A stretch of DNA of 37,590 bases. Source: Ovoidimarina sp039190895 (lineage in GTDB: Bacteria > Pseudomonadota > Alphaproteobacteria > Rhodobacterales > Rhodobacteraceae). The notes under the pieces are model-generated. The model made no database searches and was not told the DNA's origin. It saw nothing but the letters and a program-made list of their open reading frames with translations. The stretch spans positions 1-37,590 of the forward strand of contig JBCCXY010000018.1 in the NCBI GenBank assembly GCA_039190895.1, given 5' to 3'. Shown piece by piece: positions 23,549 through 31,771 of the stretch. The position numbers and the translations under genes are program-made. Each line of letters opens with the position of its first letter. Positions within the stretch are counted from its first letter, which is position 1.

Positions 23549-25305
23549 TGTGGGAGCCGCTGTTCGCGCTTGCCGTCGTGGGCGTGATGTTCGTGCTGTT
23601 CGTGCAAGAGCGCTATCCGACCGAGGTCGTGGCCATTGGCGGGGCGGCGGTGCTGCTCGCGACTGGGGTGTTGCCGTACGAGGCGGCGCTGGAGGTGCTG
23701 TCGAACCCGGCGCCTTGGACGATTGCGGCGATGTTCATCATCATGGGGGCGCTGGTGCGGACGGGCGCGCTGGACTGGTTCACGCAGCAGGCAGAGGCGC
23801 AGGCGGCGACGCGCCCCCGGTTCGCCGTGGCCGCGCTAATGGGGTTTGTCGTGGTGTCGTCGGCGATTGTGTCGAACACGCCGGTGGTCGTGGTGATGAT
23901 CCCGGTGTTTGTGCAGTTGGCGAAGAAGCTAGGGGTGAGCGCCTCCAAACTGCTGATTCCGTTGAGTTACGGGGCGATTCTTGGGGGCACGCTAACGCTG
24001 ATCGGAACGTCGACGAACCTGCTGGTCGACGGGGTGGCGCGGGCGAACGGGTTGGAGGCATTTTCGATCTTTGAAGTCACGCCGCTCGCGGTGCTGCTCG
24101 TGGCGTGGGGGATGTTGTATCTTTGGCTGATCGCGCCGCGGTTGCTGCCGAAGCGGGAGTCGATGGCGGATCTCTTGTCAGGACGGTCGTCGATGAAATT
24201 CTTTACCGAGGTGGCGATCCCCGAGGATAGCACGTTGATCGGGCAGAGCGTGACCGAGGTCGATTTGTTCAAGCGCGATGGGGTCCGGCTGATCGACGTT
24301 CTGAGGGGCGATGCATCGCTGCGGCGCGATCTTGGGGCGGTGCAGATCGAGGCCGGGGATCGGGTGGTGCTTCGGACGCAGATGGCAGAGCTTCTGGGTC
24401 TGCAACAGAATCCCGACCTAAGGTCGGTGGACAAGCTGTCATCGGTCGAGACAACGACGGTGGAGGTCCTGATTTCGCCGGGCGCGCGAGTGGTGGGCCG
24501 GTCGCTGGGCGCGCTGCGGTTGCGTCGGCGCTATGGTGTTTATCCGCTGGCGGTCCATCGGCGGTCGCAGAATATCGGGCGGCAGTTAGACGATCTGGTG
24601 ATCCAGGTGGGCGACACGCTGCTGTTGGAGGGCGCACCGGCAGACATTCAGCGGCTCGCGTCGGACATGGACATCGTAGACATTACCCAGCCAACAGCGC
24701 GGGCCTACCGCCGCCGCCACGCGCCGCTGGCCATCGCGGCGCTGCTGGGCGTGGTGGGGTTGGCGGCGTTCAATGTGGCGCCGATCCTGCTGCTGGCGGT
24801 GATCGCGGTGGCCGTGGTGCTCCTGACCCGGTGCATCGATGCGGATGAGGCATTTGGCTTCATCGAAGGGCGACTGCTGGCGCTGATTTTCGGGATGCTG
24901 GCGATTGGCGCGGCTTTGGAGGCGTCGGGCGCGGTGGCGTTGATCGTTGGCGGGTCCGCACCCTATCTGGCGGAGCTGCCGCCATTTCTGCTGGTCTGGG
25001 CTGTCTATCTGCTGACCTCGGTCCTGACAGAGCTGGTGTCGAACAATGCGGTCGCCGTGGTGGTGACGCCGATTGCCATCGGGTTGGCGGCGGTGCTGGG
25101 GATTGATCCGAGGCCATTGGTTATTGCCGTCATGGTGGCGGCGAGTGCCAGCTTTGCAACGCCGATTGGCTATCAGACCAATATGCTGGTGTATGGGCCG
25201 GGGGGCTACAAGTTCACCGATTTTCTGCGGGTGGGCATACCGTTGAACCTGTCAATCGGGCTGCTGGCATCTGCGCTGATCCCACTGATCTGGCCTTTGA
25301 CCTAA
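23545..25305 (+). CDS. SLC13-family permease with two TrkA-C (RCK_C) domains
   Basis: A 586-residue permease. The N-terminal membrane half has segments such as MFIIMGALVRTGALDWF, VSSAIVSNTPVVVVMIPVF and LGGTLTLIGTSTNLLVDG; the SNTP and GTSTN motifs are typical of the DASS/CitMHS-like fold. A soluble insert at about 205-380 holds two TrkA-C domains (EDSTLIGQSVTEVD and PGARVVGRSLGALRLRRRYG), and the C-terminal half repeats the membrane motif with ELVSNNAVAVVVTP and GYQTNMLVYGPGGYKF. Relatives carry sulfate, dicarboxylates or other anions; the substrate is not clear. It is the last gene of the trio and faces a terminator hairpin. Confidence 0.9.
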   Translation: MMWEPLFALAVVGVMFVLFVQERYPTEVVAIGGAAVLLATGVLPYEAALEVLSNPAPWTIAAMFIIMGALVRTGALDWFTQQAEAQAATRPRFAVAALMGFVVVSSAIVSNTPVVVVMIPVFVQLAKKLGVSASKLLIPLSYGAILGGTLTLIGTSTNLLVDGVARANGLEAFSIFEVTPLAVLLVAWGMLYLWLIAPRLLPKRESMADLLSGRSSMKFFTEVAIPEDSTLIGQSVTEVDLFKRDGVRLIDVLRGDASLRRDLGAVQIEAGDRVVLRTQMAELLGLQQNPDLRSVDKLSSVETTTVEVLISPGARVVGRSLGALRLRRRYGVYPLAVHRRSQNIGRQLDDLVIQVGDTLLLEGAPADIQRLASDMDIVDITQPTARAYRRRHAPLAIAALLGVVGLAAFNVAPILLLAVIAVAVVLLTRCIDADEAFGFIEGRLLALIFGMLAIGAALEASGAVALIVGGSAPYLAELPPFLLVWAVYLLTSVLTELVSNNAVAVVVTPIAIGLAAVLGIDPRPLVIAVMVAASASFATPIGYQTNMLVYGPGGYKFTDFLRVGIPLNLSIGLLASALIPLIWPLT

Positions 25306-25317
25306 GCGCCGCTCATC

Positions 25318-25333
25318 GCGCCCTTGCGGGCGC
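25318..25333. terminator. Bidirectional hairpin between convergent genes
   Basis: GCGCCC-TTGC-GGGCGC forms a 6-bp GC stem in the 45-bp gap between the permease stop (25305) and the oxidoreductase stop (25351). Its position between two convergent genes suits a shared terminator, although no clear T-run follows on either side. Confidence 0.55.
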
Positions 25334-25350
25334 ACCTTACTAGGGCCTGG

Positions 25351-26670
25351 CTACTCCGGCCCGGACCGGTATTCGCGGTAGCGGAGGTAGCTGTTGGCGC
25401 CGAGCCAGGAGAAGGGCTCGGGTGGGAGTTTCGTGGGCGCGGGGGCTGAGGTCAGTGCTGCGGTGATGTCCGAGGTCTGATCGAGGGCGAGTTCGGCGGC
25501 TGACATGCCCGCGAGGGTGCCCTGAACAGTCCCAAGGCCGTTTTGGCAGATGGCTGAGAAGAGGCCCGGTTCGATCTCTCCATGAGCGGGCGCACCGTTA
25601 CGACTGAGGCAGAGGTGGCCCGCCCAACGGTATTCCATGTGGGTATCGGTGAGCTGCGGGAACCGTTGCAGGAATTTGCGGTCGTGGAGGCGACCGGCGC
25701 GGCGGACGGCGCCGTCAGAGACCTGCATGGTGGGGTTGTACGTGAACCTCGTGCGGACGGTGAGGCGGCTGCCTCCTTCCACCGGGATGCGGCGCACGGA
25801 GGTCCCCATCGGATCGGCGGCGGTGACGCCCCATTTGGAGGCGCCGCCCAGGATCCCGTCGGGGATAACCTCGGTCATCGAAGCGTAAGTGAAGACGTGC
25901 ATCAGGTGCTGTTTGAAGAAGCCGAAGGATTCGGCATGGCCGTTGGTGGCGAGGATGATGCGGGGCGCTGTGACGGTGTGGCCGTTGACGGAAAGTCGCC
26001 AGCCGTTGTCGCGAATGATCTCGCGAACGGGGCTGTTTTCGAATGGCGGCGCTGGGAGGCTCGCGGCGAAGGCACGGATGTAGGCGGCGGGTTGGATAAT
26101 CGGAGTACCGGGCGTGTGGAGGCCGGTGGTGTAGTGGGTGGAACCCGTGAGCGCCTCCATCTCCGCGGCATCGAGCCAGCTGTACGGTTCGCCGAGGCGG
26201 TCGAGATGTTCGGCATAGTCGCGGTTATGTTGGTCACCGCCCGGTGACGCGGCGGCGTTGACCTTGCCGGAGGGGTCGAAGACCTCGCTGCCGAGGTCTT
26301 GTTCGGCGACCATGACAGCGGCGAAGGCGATGGCTTGTCGGTTGAGCTTGAGTTGGCGCTTGTCGGCCTCGATGTCTCCTGCATAGCCGCCGGACGCGAG
26401 GTTGTGTGGGACGTCCACCATGAAGCCGGAGTTGCGCCCGGCGGGCCCTTCGGCGACGCGGCCTGCTTCGAAGACGGCAACTTTGAGCGATGGGTCAAGC
26501 TGGTGAATGCGCCGGGCGGCGGAGAGGCCTGCGAAGCCTGCACCGATGATCGCGACGTCCGCCTTGGTGTCCGTGCTGAGTACGACGGGCGGTGGCGGCT
26601 CGGGCAGAAGGCGGTTCCATCCGGCGGGGCCCGGGTGTTTGGGGAAGTGATAGGCGGTATGGCGGGTCAC
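25351..26670 (-). CDS. FAD-dependent amine/amino-acid oxidoreductase (PuuB/DadA-like)
   Basis: A 439-residue DAO-fold flavoprotein. The Rossmann motif is VAIIGAGFAGLSAARRI, followed by VFEAGRVAEGPAGRNSGFM, which resembles the RNGG-type segment of PuuB-like oxidases. The C-terminal YRWAGHLCLSRNGAP and QNGLGTVQGTLAGM segments also match that family. It should oxidise a primary or secondary amine, or a methylated amino acid. The start is GTG 26668-26670, with GGAC at 7 nt. It lies just beyond the aldehyde dehydrogenase and hypothetical genes; a two-step amine-to-acid oxidation with the nearby dehydrogenase is plausible but inferred. Confidence 0.88.
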   Translation of the reverse strand: MTRHTAYHFPKHPGPAGWNRLLPEPPPPVVLSTDTKADVAIIGAGFAGLSAARRIHQLDPSLKVAVFEAGRVAEGPAGRNSGFMVDVPHNLASGGYAGDIEADKRQLKLNRQAIAFAAVMVAEQDLGSEVFDPSGKVNAAASPGGDQHNRDYAEHLDRLGEPYSWLDAAEMEALTGSTHYTTGLHTPGTPIIQPAAYIRAFAASLPAPPFENSPVREIIRDNGWRLSVNGHTVTAPRIILATNGHAESFGFFKQHLMHVFTYASMTEVIPDGILGGASKWGVTAADPMGTSVRRIPVEGGSRLTVRTRFTYNPTMQVSDGAVRRAGRLHDRKFLQRFPQLTDTHMEYRWAGHLCLSRNGAPAHGEIEPGLFSAICQNGLGTVQGTLAGMSAAELALDQTSDITAALTSAPAPTKLPPEPFSWLGANSYLRYREYRSGPE

Positions 26671-26762
26671 GGGCCGTGTCCTTGGTTCTGGCGGGTGATG
26701 CTGCTTGATCGTGGGGTGTATTTCCAGCCCCGTTTGACGACGGGATCGGGTAGGGTCCGGGG

Positions 26763-27275
26763 ATGACCGGCTTCAAGGCTCAGATCGCGCGCCATCGGGA
26801 TGCGGTGAACGTGGCGCATGCGCGTGTGCGGGCGACCGTCAGGACGCGGGATCGGTCTGATGCGGATCGGGGGGCGTGGATGGAGGCATGCCGTGAATTC
26901 CACGCGTTGCGGTCGGAGATTGAAGTGTATGTTGAACGGGTTAGCGGCGAAGGGTTGGCTGACCCGCTGCTTCGGCGCTTTGTCTTTGACTATCTGAGCG
27001 TTGATCCGGTGTATTTTCGTTCGGGCTATCAGAAGGAGAGGCTTCTGAAGGCGGTGAAGAGGCTTGAGTTGACTGACGAAGAGGCGGTTGTGTTGCGACA
27101 GACCATACTGCGTCGGGTACGCACGGGCGCGCTGCGAGAGTTTCGTCACCTCTGTCGGCTGATGCCGCAGGTTCAGACCGACGAGTTTGTCGCGGAGCTG
27201 CGGGCGGCGGCGGGCGGCGCCGATGATGAGATTCGTCGGCGTGCGGCGTTTGCGCTGACCTACGTTGCTAGCTGA
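26763..27275 (+). CDS. Hypothetical protein of 170 residues
   Basis: A charged, mostly helical-looking protein with no signal peptide or membrane segment. It starts MTGFKAQIARHRDAVN and includes RRFVFDYLSVDPVYFRSGYQ and LTDEEAVVLRQTILRRVRTG. The family was not recognised. It runs against the trend of this region, on the plus strand between two minus-strand genes, and its last 8 bp overlap the end of the aldehyde dehydrogenase gene (27268-27275). Its length, absence of strong coding competition in other frames and clean ATG support a real gene; function is unknown. Confidence 0.65.
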   Translation: MTGFKAQIARHRDAVNVAHARVRATVRTRDRSDADRGAWMEACREFHALRSEIEVYVERVSGEGLADPLLRRFVFDYLSVDPVYFRSGYQKERLLKAVKRLELTDEEAVVLRQTILRRVRTGALREFRHLCRLMPQVQTDEFVAELRAAAGGADDEIRRRAAFALTYVAS

Positions 27276-28758
27276 CGGCGTTTTCGCTGTCGTCCGAGAG
27301 GTCCACCCACAGCGTTTTCAGCTGCGTGTACTGGTCGTGCGCGTGGAGGCCGTTGTCGCGGCCGCCGAAGCCGGATTGTTTGTAGCCGCCGAAGGGGGTC
27401 GTGATGTCGCCTTCGCCGGAGCAGTTGACGGTGACGGTCCCGGCGCGGATGGCGCGGGCGCCGCGGAGGGCGCGTTTGATGTTGGCGGAAAAGATTGAAG
27501 CGGCGAGGCCGTAGGGGGTGTCGTTGGCGAGCGCGATGGCTTCGTCGAAGGATTTTACGGTGAGGATGGAGAGGACGGGGCCGAAGATTTCTTCGCGGAC
27601 CGCCTTGTCGGTAGGGGTGCCATCCATGATGGTGGGTTCGACATGGGTTCCGTTCTGGGTGCCGCCACCAAGGTGAGTTTTGCCGGACAGGTAGCTGGAA
27701 ACCTTGTCGAAATGCTCTTTGGAGACGAGGGCGCCGATGCGGTGTTCGGGGTCGAGAGGGTCTCCGATTGTCCATTCTCTCGCGTGGGCCAGGATGCGGT
27801 CGAGAAGCGCATCCTTGATGCCGTCCTGCACGATCAGGCGGGAGGTGGCGGAGCAGTTTTCGCCCATATTCCAGAAGGCGCCGTTGACGACGTGGGATGC
27901 GACGACGTCGAGATTTTCGGCGTCGTCGAGGACGATGCAGGGGTTCTTGCCGCCCATCTCCAGCACGACCTCTTTGAGATTCGAGTCGGCGGCGTAGTGC
28001 AGGAAGCGGCGGCCGGTTTCGGTGGAGCCGGTGAAGGAGACCATGTCGACGTCCATGTGGCGGCCCAGCGGTTCGCCGACGTCGGGACCCATGCCGGGGA
28101 CGACGTTGACCACGCCCTTGGGTACGCCCGCCTCGATGGCGAGTTCGGCGACGCGGAGGGCGGTCATGGAGGTTTCCTCGGCGGGCTTCACGACGACGGA
28201 GCATCCGGCGGCGAGGGCGGGGCCGATTTTCCACGCGAGCATCAGGAGCGGGAAGTTCCAGGGGAGGACGAGGCCGACGACCCCGACGGGTTCGCGGATG
28301 ACGAGTGAGAGATGGTCGTCCGAAGCGGGCGAGACCTGGTCGTAAATCTTATCAATGGCTTCCGCGTGCCACTTAATGCAGTGGATGGTCTCGGGGATGT
28401 CGACGGTTTCGCAGTCGAAGATGGGTTTTCCGGACTCCACGCTCTCCATCACCGCAAGCTCGCGGGCGTTGCGGGTGAGGAATTTGGCTAGGCGTATCAG
28501 GATGTCCTTTCGCTCGGACGGGTGGAGCTTGGACCAGCGGCCATCGTCGAAGGCCTCGCGTGCTTTGGTGACGGCGAAGTCCACGTCGGCAGCGCCGCAG
28601 GCGGCGATTTGGGCGATGGTTTCGCCGGTCGCGGGGTTTACAGTGTCGAAGGTCTTGCCGGACGCGGCGGGGCGATAGCCGCCGTCGATAAAGGCGGTCG
28701 TCGGGAAGGTCAGGTCGGCGGCGATGGCAGTGTATTCGTCTTTTGTCAGAAGATCCAT
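27268..28758 (-). CDS. NAD(P)-dependent aldehyde dehydrogenase (PuuC/BADH-like)
   Basis: A 496-residue ALDH. Signature elements are VLPWNFPLLMLAWKIGPALA, the cofactor segment FTGSTETGR, the catalytic Glu267 in VVLEMGGKNP and the nucleophile Cys302 in NMGENCSATS, then EIFGPVLSI and PFGGYKQSGFGG. The sequence resembles gamma-glutamyl-aminobutyraldehyde and betaine-aldehyde dehydrogenases from memory. It would oxidise an aldehyde produced by the nearby FAD oxidase or by the DapA-type enzyme. The start lies 4 bp after the dapA-like stop codon, so the two are in one operon. Confidence 0.93.
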   Translation of the reverse strand: MDLLTKDEYTAIAADLTFPTTAFIDGGYRPAASGKTFDTVNPATGETIAQIAACGAADVDFAVTKAREAFDDGRWSKLHPSERKDILIRLAKFLTRNARELAVMESVESGKPIFDCETVDIPETIHCIKWHAEAIDKIYDQVSPASDDHLSLVIREPVGVVGLVLPWNFPLLMLAWKIGPALAAGCSVVVKPAEETSMTALRVAELAIEAGVPKGVVNVVPGMGPDVGEPLGRHMDVDMVSFTGSTETGRRFLHYAADSNLKEVVLEMGGKNPCIVLDDAENLDVVASHVVNGAFWNMGENCSATSRLIVQDGIKDALLDRILAHAREWTIGDPLDPEHRIGALVSKEHFDKVSSYLSGKTHLGGGTQNGTHVEPTIMDGTPTDKAVREEIFGPVLSILTVKSFDEAIALANDTPYGLAASIFSANIKRALRGARAIRAGTVTVNCSGEGDITTPFGGYKQSGFGGRDNGLHAHDQYTQLKTLWVDLSDDSENAVS

Positions 28759-28762
28759 GTGC

Positions 28763-29680
28763 TTAGCCCTCGGCCTTGATGTCGGCGATGGTGCGTTTCA
28801 GGACGCGGACGACCTGATCCATCTGCCGTTTGTCGTCTTTGTTGAGCGCCTTGAGTGGTGCGCGCGGGGGGCCTGCGGTGAGGCCTGACATCTCGACACC
28901 GTATTTGACGCATTGGACGAATTTGCCGCCCTGTTCGAGAACGCGCATGAGGGGCAGCATGGCCGACATGATGCGGCGGCCCTTAGTGAAGTCGCCCTCA
29001 ACGTAGCAGGCCTCGTACAGCGCGATGTGTTCGGCGGGCAGGAAGTTGGACCCGGCGCAGACCCAGCCGGGGGAGCCCCAGGCGAAGAACTCCAGCGCCT
29101 GATCGTCCATCCCGCAGAGCATCTGGATATGCGGGTAGTCGCGGGCGAGGGTGTGTACGCGGTTGATATCGCCGGAACTTTCCTTGATAGCGCAGATGTT
29201 GGCGGAGCGACCGACGCGGTCCAGGAACTCATCCCCCATCATTGTGCCGGTGCGACCGGGGTAGTTGTAAAGCATGATCGGCAGGTCGGCGGCGCGGTCG
29301 ATAGCGAGGACGTTCAGGGCGTTCTCCCTCTCCGTCGGGACGGCGTAGGGTGGGGACGCGACGAGCAAGGCGTCGGCGCCCATGTCTTTCGCGCCGCTCG
29401 CCAGTTCGATGCTGTCGGAGGTCAGCATGGCGCCGCAGCCCACAACAAGGGGTAGGCGCCCGTCCAGAACCCTGTGCATGACGCGGGCGAGATTGAGCCG
29501 TTCTTCGACCGACTGCGCGTAGTTTTCGCCGGTGGAGCCTCCCGAAATCAAGCCGTGAACGCCCGCAGCAACGAGATATTCTATCATAGCGGTCAGGGCG
29601 TCGAGGTCGGGTTGGCTGGTATCGTCGAAGGGGGTGATGACGGGGGTGAAGATGCCCTCGAACGTCATTCGTGGTGTCAT
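28763..29680 (-). CDS. Dihydrodipicolinate synthase/N-acetylneuraminate lyase-family protein
   Basis: A 305-residue TIM-barrel lyase or deaminase. Visible features are GIFTPVITPFDD, GGSTGENYAQS (in place of GTTGE), Tyr138 in MLYNYPGRTG and the Schiff-base Lys166 in CAIKESSGD. The family makes or breaks bonds to pyruvate-like substrates. In a catabolic cluster next to an aldehyde dehydrogenase, options include a hydroxyproline-pathway deaminase or an aldonic/keto-acid lyase rather than lysine synthesis. The start ATG 29678-29680 has GGGGGC upstream; ATG 29668 is an alternative. Confidence 0.9.
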   Translation of the reverse strand: MTPRMTFEGIFTPVITPFDDTSQPDLDALTAMIEYLVAAGVHGLISGGSTGENYAQSVEERLNLARVMHRVLDGRLPLVVGCGAMLTSDSIELASGAKDMGADALLVASPPYAVPTERENALNVLAIDRAADLPIMLYNYPGRTGTMMGDEFLDRVGRSANICAIKESSGDINRVHTLARDYPHIQMLCGMDDQALEFFAWGSPGWVCAGSNFLPAEHIALYEACYVEGDFTKGRRIMSAMLPLMRVLEQGGKFVQCVKYGVEMSGLTAGPPRAPLKALNKDDKRQMDQVVRVLKRTIADIKAEG

Positions 29681-29753
29681 TCAGTGCCCCCGTCGTCCGC
29701 GCCGATAAGAAAGGGCTAAGGCAAGATGATGGAGGCGTCGAGTCCCTGCGTGC

Positions 29754-30920
29754 CTAGGGGGAAAGGTAGTCGCCGATACGCTGGAGGGCACGGCGGATGT
29801 CCTCCTGGCTCGCCGCATAGCTGAGGCGGAGGTAGCCTTCGCCGAGGATGCCGAAGTCTGGGCCGCCGATGGTGGCGACGCCTGTGGTCTCCAGCAGGTC
29901 GGCGGCCAGCGGTTTGGCCTTGTGGCCCGTCGCTGTGATGTTGGGGAAGGCGTAGAAGGCGCCTTTGGGGACGATGCAGGAAACGCCGGGCAGGTCATTC
30001 AGCAGGTCCACCACCAGCGTGCGGCGGGCATCGAAGGCGGCGACCATCTCGGCTACCGCGTCTTGTGGGCCGGTGAGCGCTTCGAGGGCCGCGAATTGCG
30101 CCGGGGCGTTGACGCAGGACCAGGCGTTGACGGCGAGTTTGCGGGCGTTGTCGTAGAGGCGTTCAGGCCAGACGGAATAGCCGAGGCGCCAGCCCGTCAT
30201 CGCGTAGGTCTTGGACCAGCCGTTCAGATGGATCACGCGGTCGCGGATCTCGGGGTAAGACAGGAGGCAGACATGCTCTTCGCCGTCGTAGAGGATCTGG
30301 TCGTAAATCTCATCGGAAAGGATGGCGATGTCCGGGCGGTCGGCGAGGCCTTTGGCCAGTTTGTCGACTTCGGCGCGAGGCGTGACGCCGCCGCAGGGGT
30401 TGGCGGGGGAGTTGACGATGATCAGGCGCGTGTCGGGTGTGACGAGCGACAGGAGTTCGTCGGCGGAGAAGCCGAAGCCGTTTTCCTCGCGGATTGGGAC
30501 GGGGACCGGGCGGGCGCCGGTGTATTCGATCATCGAGCGGTAGATGGGGAAGCCGGGGTCGGGGTAGAGGATGTCGGCGCCTGGCTCGCCGAACATGAGG
30601 ATGGCGGCGAACATGGTGACCTTGCCGCCGGGGACGATGAGGACGCGGTCGGGGTTTGTATCGACGCCGTGGCGCTGGTGGAGGTCGGCGGCGACGGCTT
30701 CTCTTAGCGGAAGGATACCCGTCGCCGGGGTGTAGCCGTGTTGGCCGTCTCGCAGGGCTTTGACGGCGGCCTCGACGATGTTGGGCGGCGTGGGGAAGTC
30801 TGGCTGGCCGATGCCGAGGTTGATGATGTCCTTGCCTTCGGACGCGAGCTGGGCGGCGCGGGCGAGGACGGCGAAGGCGTTTTCTTCGCCGATGCGGTCA
30901 AATCCGGGGATGGTTTTCAT
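29754..30920 (-). CDS. Class I/II pyridoxal-phosphate aminotransferase
   Basis: A 388-residue fold-type I aminotransferase with GIGQPDFPTPPNIVEAA, the HGYTPATGILPLREA stretch, IVNSPANPCGG, SDEIYDQILY and the PLP-binding Lys237 in NGWSKTYAMTGWRLG. It resembles aspartate-type aminotransferases from cytoplasmic amino-acid metabolism. It is 73 bp upstream of the dapA-like gene on the same strand. A composite palindrome lies 44 bp upstream of its start, separating it from the SDR gene. Substrate not determinable. Confidence 0.92.
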   Translation of the reverse strand: MKTIPGFDRIGEENAFAVLARAAQLASEGKDIINLGIGQPDFPTPPNIVEAAVKALRDGQHGYTPATGILPLREAVAADLHQRHGVDTNPDRVLIVPGGKVTMFAAILMFGEPGADILYPDPGFPIYRSMIEYTGARPVPVPIREENGFGFSADELLSLVTPDTRLIIVNSPANPCGGVTPRAEVDKLAKGLADRPDIAILSDEIYDQILYDGEEHVCLLSYPEIRDRVIHLNGWSKTYAMTGWRLGYSVWPERLYDNARKLAVNAWSCVNAPAQFAALEALTGPQDAVAEMVAAFDARRTLVVDLLNDLPGVSCIVPKGAFYAFPNITATGHKAKPLAADLLETTGVATIGGPDFGILGEGYLRLSYAASQEDIRRALQRIGDYLSP

Positions 30921-30963
30921 GCGGGTCTCGTAAGTGGCGGTGTGCGGGGTGGCAACAGAGGTC

Positions 30964-31016
30964 GGGGACGATTTCTTCGAAGAAATCGTTACGGAAAATT
31001 CGAATTTTCCGTCCCC
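30964..31016. repeat. Composite double-palindrome repeat, copy 2
   Basis: Two perfect 22-bp palindromes, 30968-30989 (half ACGATTTCTTC) and 30991-31012 (half ACGGAAAATTC), lie one base apart. They are enclosed by GGGGAC (30964-30969) and GTCCCC (31011-31016). Core sequence and layout match copy 1 at 18506-18554. It sits in the 118-bp gap between the aminotransferase start and the SDR stop, so it could act as a terminator or RNA-stability element within the catabolic region. Confidence 0.85.
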
Positions 31017-31038
31017 CCGATGGACGTTGCGATCGTCA

Positions 31039-31767
31039 TCAATACGTGGCGCGGCCGCCGGAGAGGTCGAAGGCGGCGCCGGTGGTGAAGGAGTTTTCGG
31101 CGGAGACGAGCCAGGTGACCATGCTGGCGACCTCCTCGACCAGGACGAAGCGGTTGCGGGGGATTTTGGACAGCATGTAGGCGATGTGTTCCTCCGACAT
31201 TTGGTCGAAGATGGCGGTACGGGCGGCGGCCGGGGTGATGCAGTTGACGGCGATGTCGTGGGACGCGAGCTCTTTGCCGAGCGACTTGGTCAAAGCGATC
31301 ACGCCCGCCTTGGAGGCGGAGTAGGCGGAGGCGCCGGGGTTACCCTCTTTCCCCGCGATTGAGGCGATGTTGACGATGCGGCCGTAGTTGCGGGCCTGCA
31401 TACCCGGGACGACGGCTTTGTTTACGAGGAACGTGCCGGTGAGGTTGATGTCGACGATCTGGCGGAACGCGGCGATGTCGTATTCGGCAACGGGCGCGTT
31501 GGGGCCCGCGATGCCGGCGGAGTTGACAAGGATGTCGACCGGGCCCGACGCGTCGAGAGCGCGGGTGATGCTGTCGAAATCGGTGATGTCACAGGGGACG
31601 GCGGTGGCGCCGATTGCGGCGGCGGTTTGGGCGGCGAGGGCTTCGTCACGGTCCCAGAGGAAGACGGTGGCGCCGCTATCCACAAGGCGCGTGGCGATGG
31701 CGGCGCCGATGCCCTGGGCGCCGCCGGTGACCACCGCGACGCGGTCGGTCAGATCGTACTGGTTCAT
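31039..31767 (-). CDS. Short-chain dehydrogenase/reductase
   Basis: A 242-residue classical SDR: cofactor motif TGGAQGIG (14-21), the NSAG motif, Ser136, Tyr149 and Lys153 in AYSASKAG, with the NNAG equivalent as VNSAGIAGP. The Asp39 after strand 2 (LWDRDE) suggests NAD rather than NADP. Start 31767 (MNQYDLTDRV) is chosen over a longer frame because it places the Rossmann strand at the usual site. It is the last of six closely spaced genes starting at dctP, 4 bp after the beta-hydroxyacid dehydrogenase gene. Confidence 0.92.
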   Translation of the reverse strand: MNQYDLTDRVAVVTGGAQGIGAAIATRLVDSGATVFLWDRDEALAAQTAAAIGATAVPCDITDFDSITRALDASGPVDILVNSAGIAGPNAPVAEYDIAAFRQIVDINLTGTFLVNKAVVPGMQARNYGRIVNIASIAGKEGNPGASAYSASKAGVIALTKSLGKELASHDIAVNCITPAAARTAIFDQMSEEHIAYMLSKIPRNRFVLVEEVASMVTWLVSAENSFTTGAAFDLSGGRATY

Positions 31768-31771
31768 CGCC

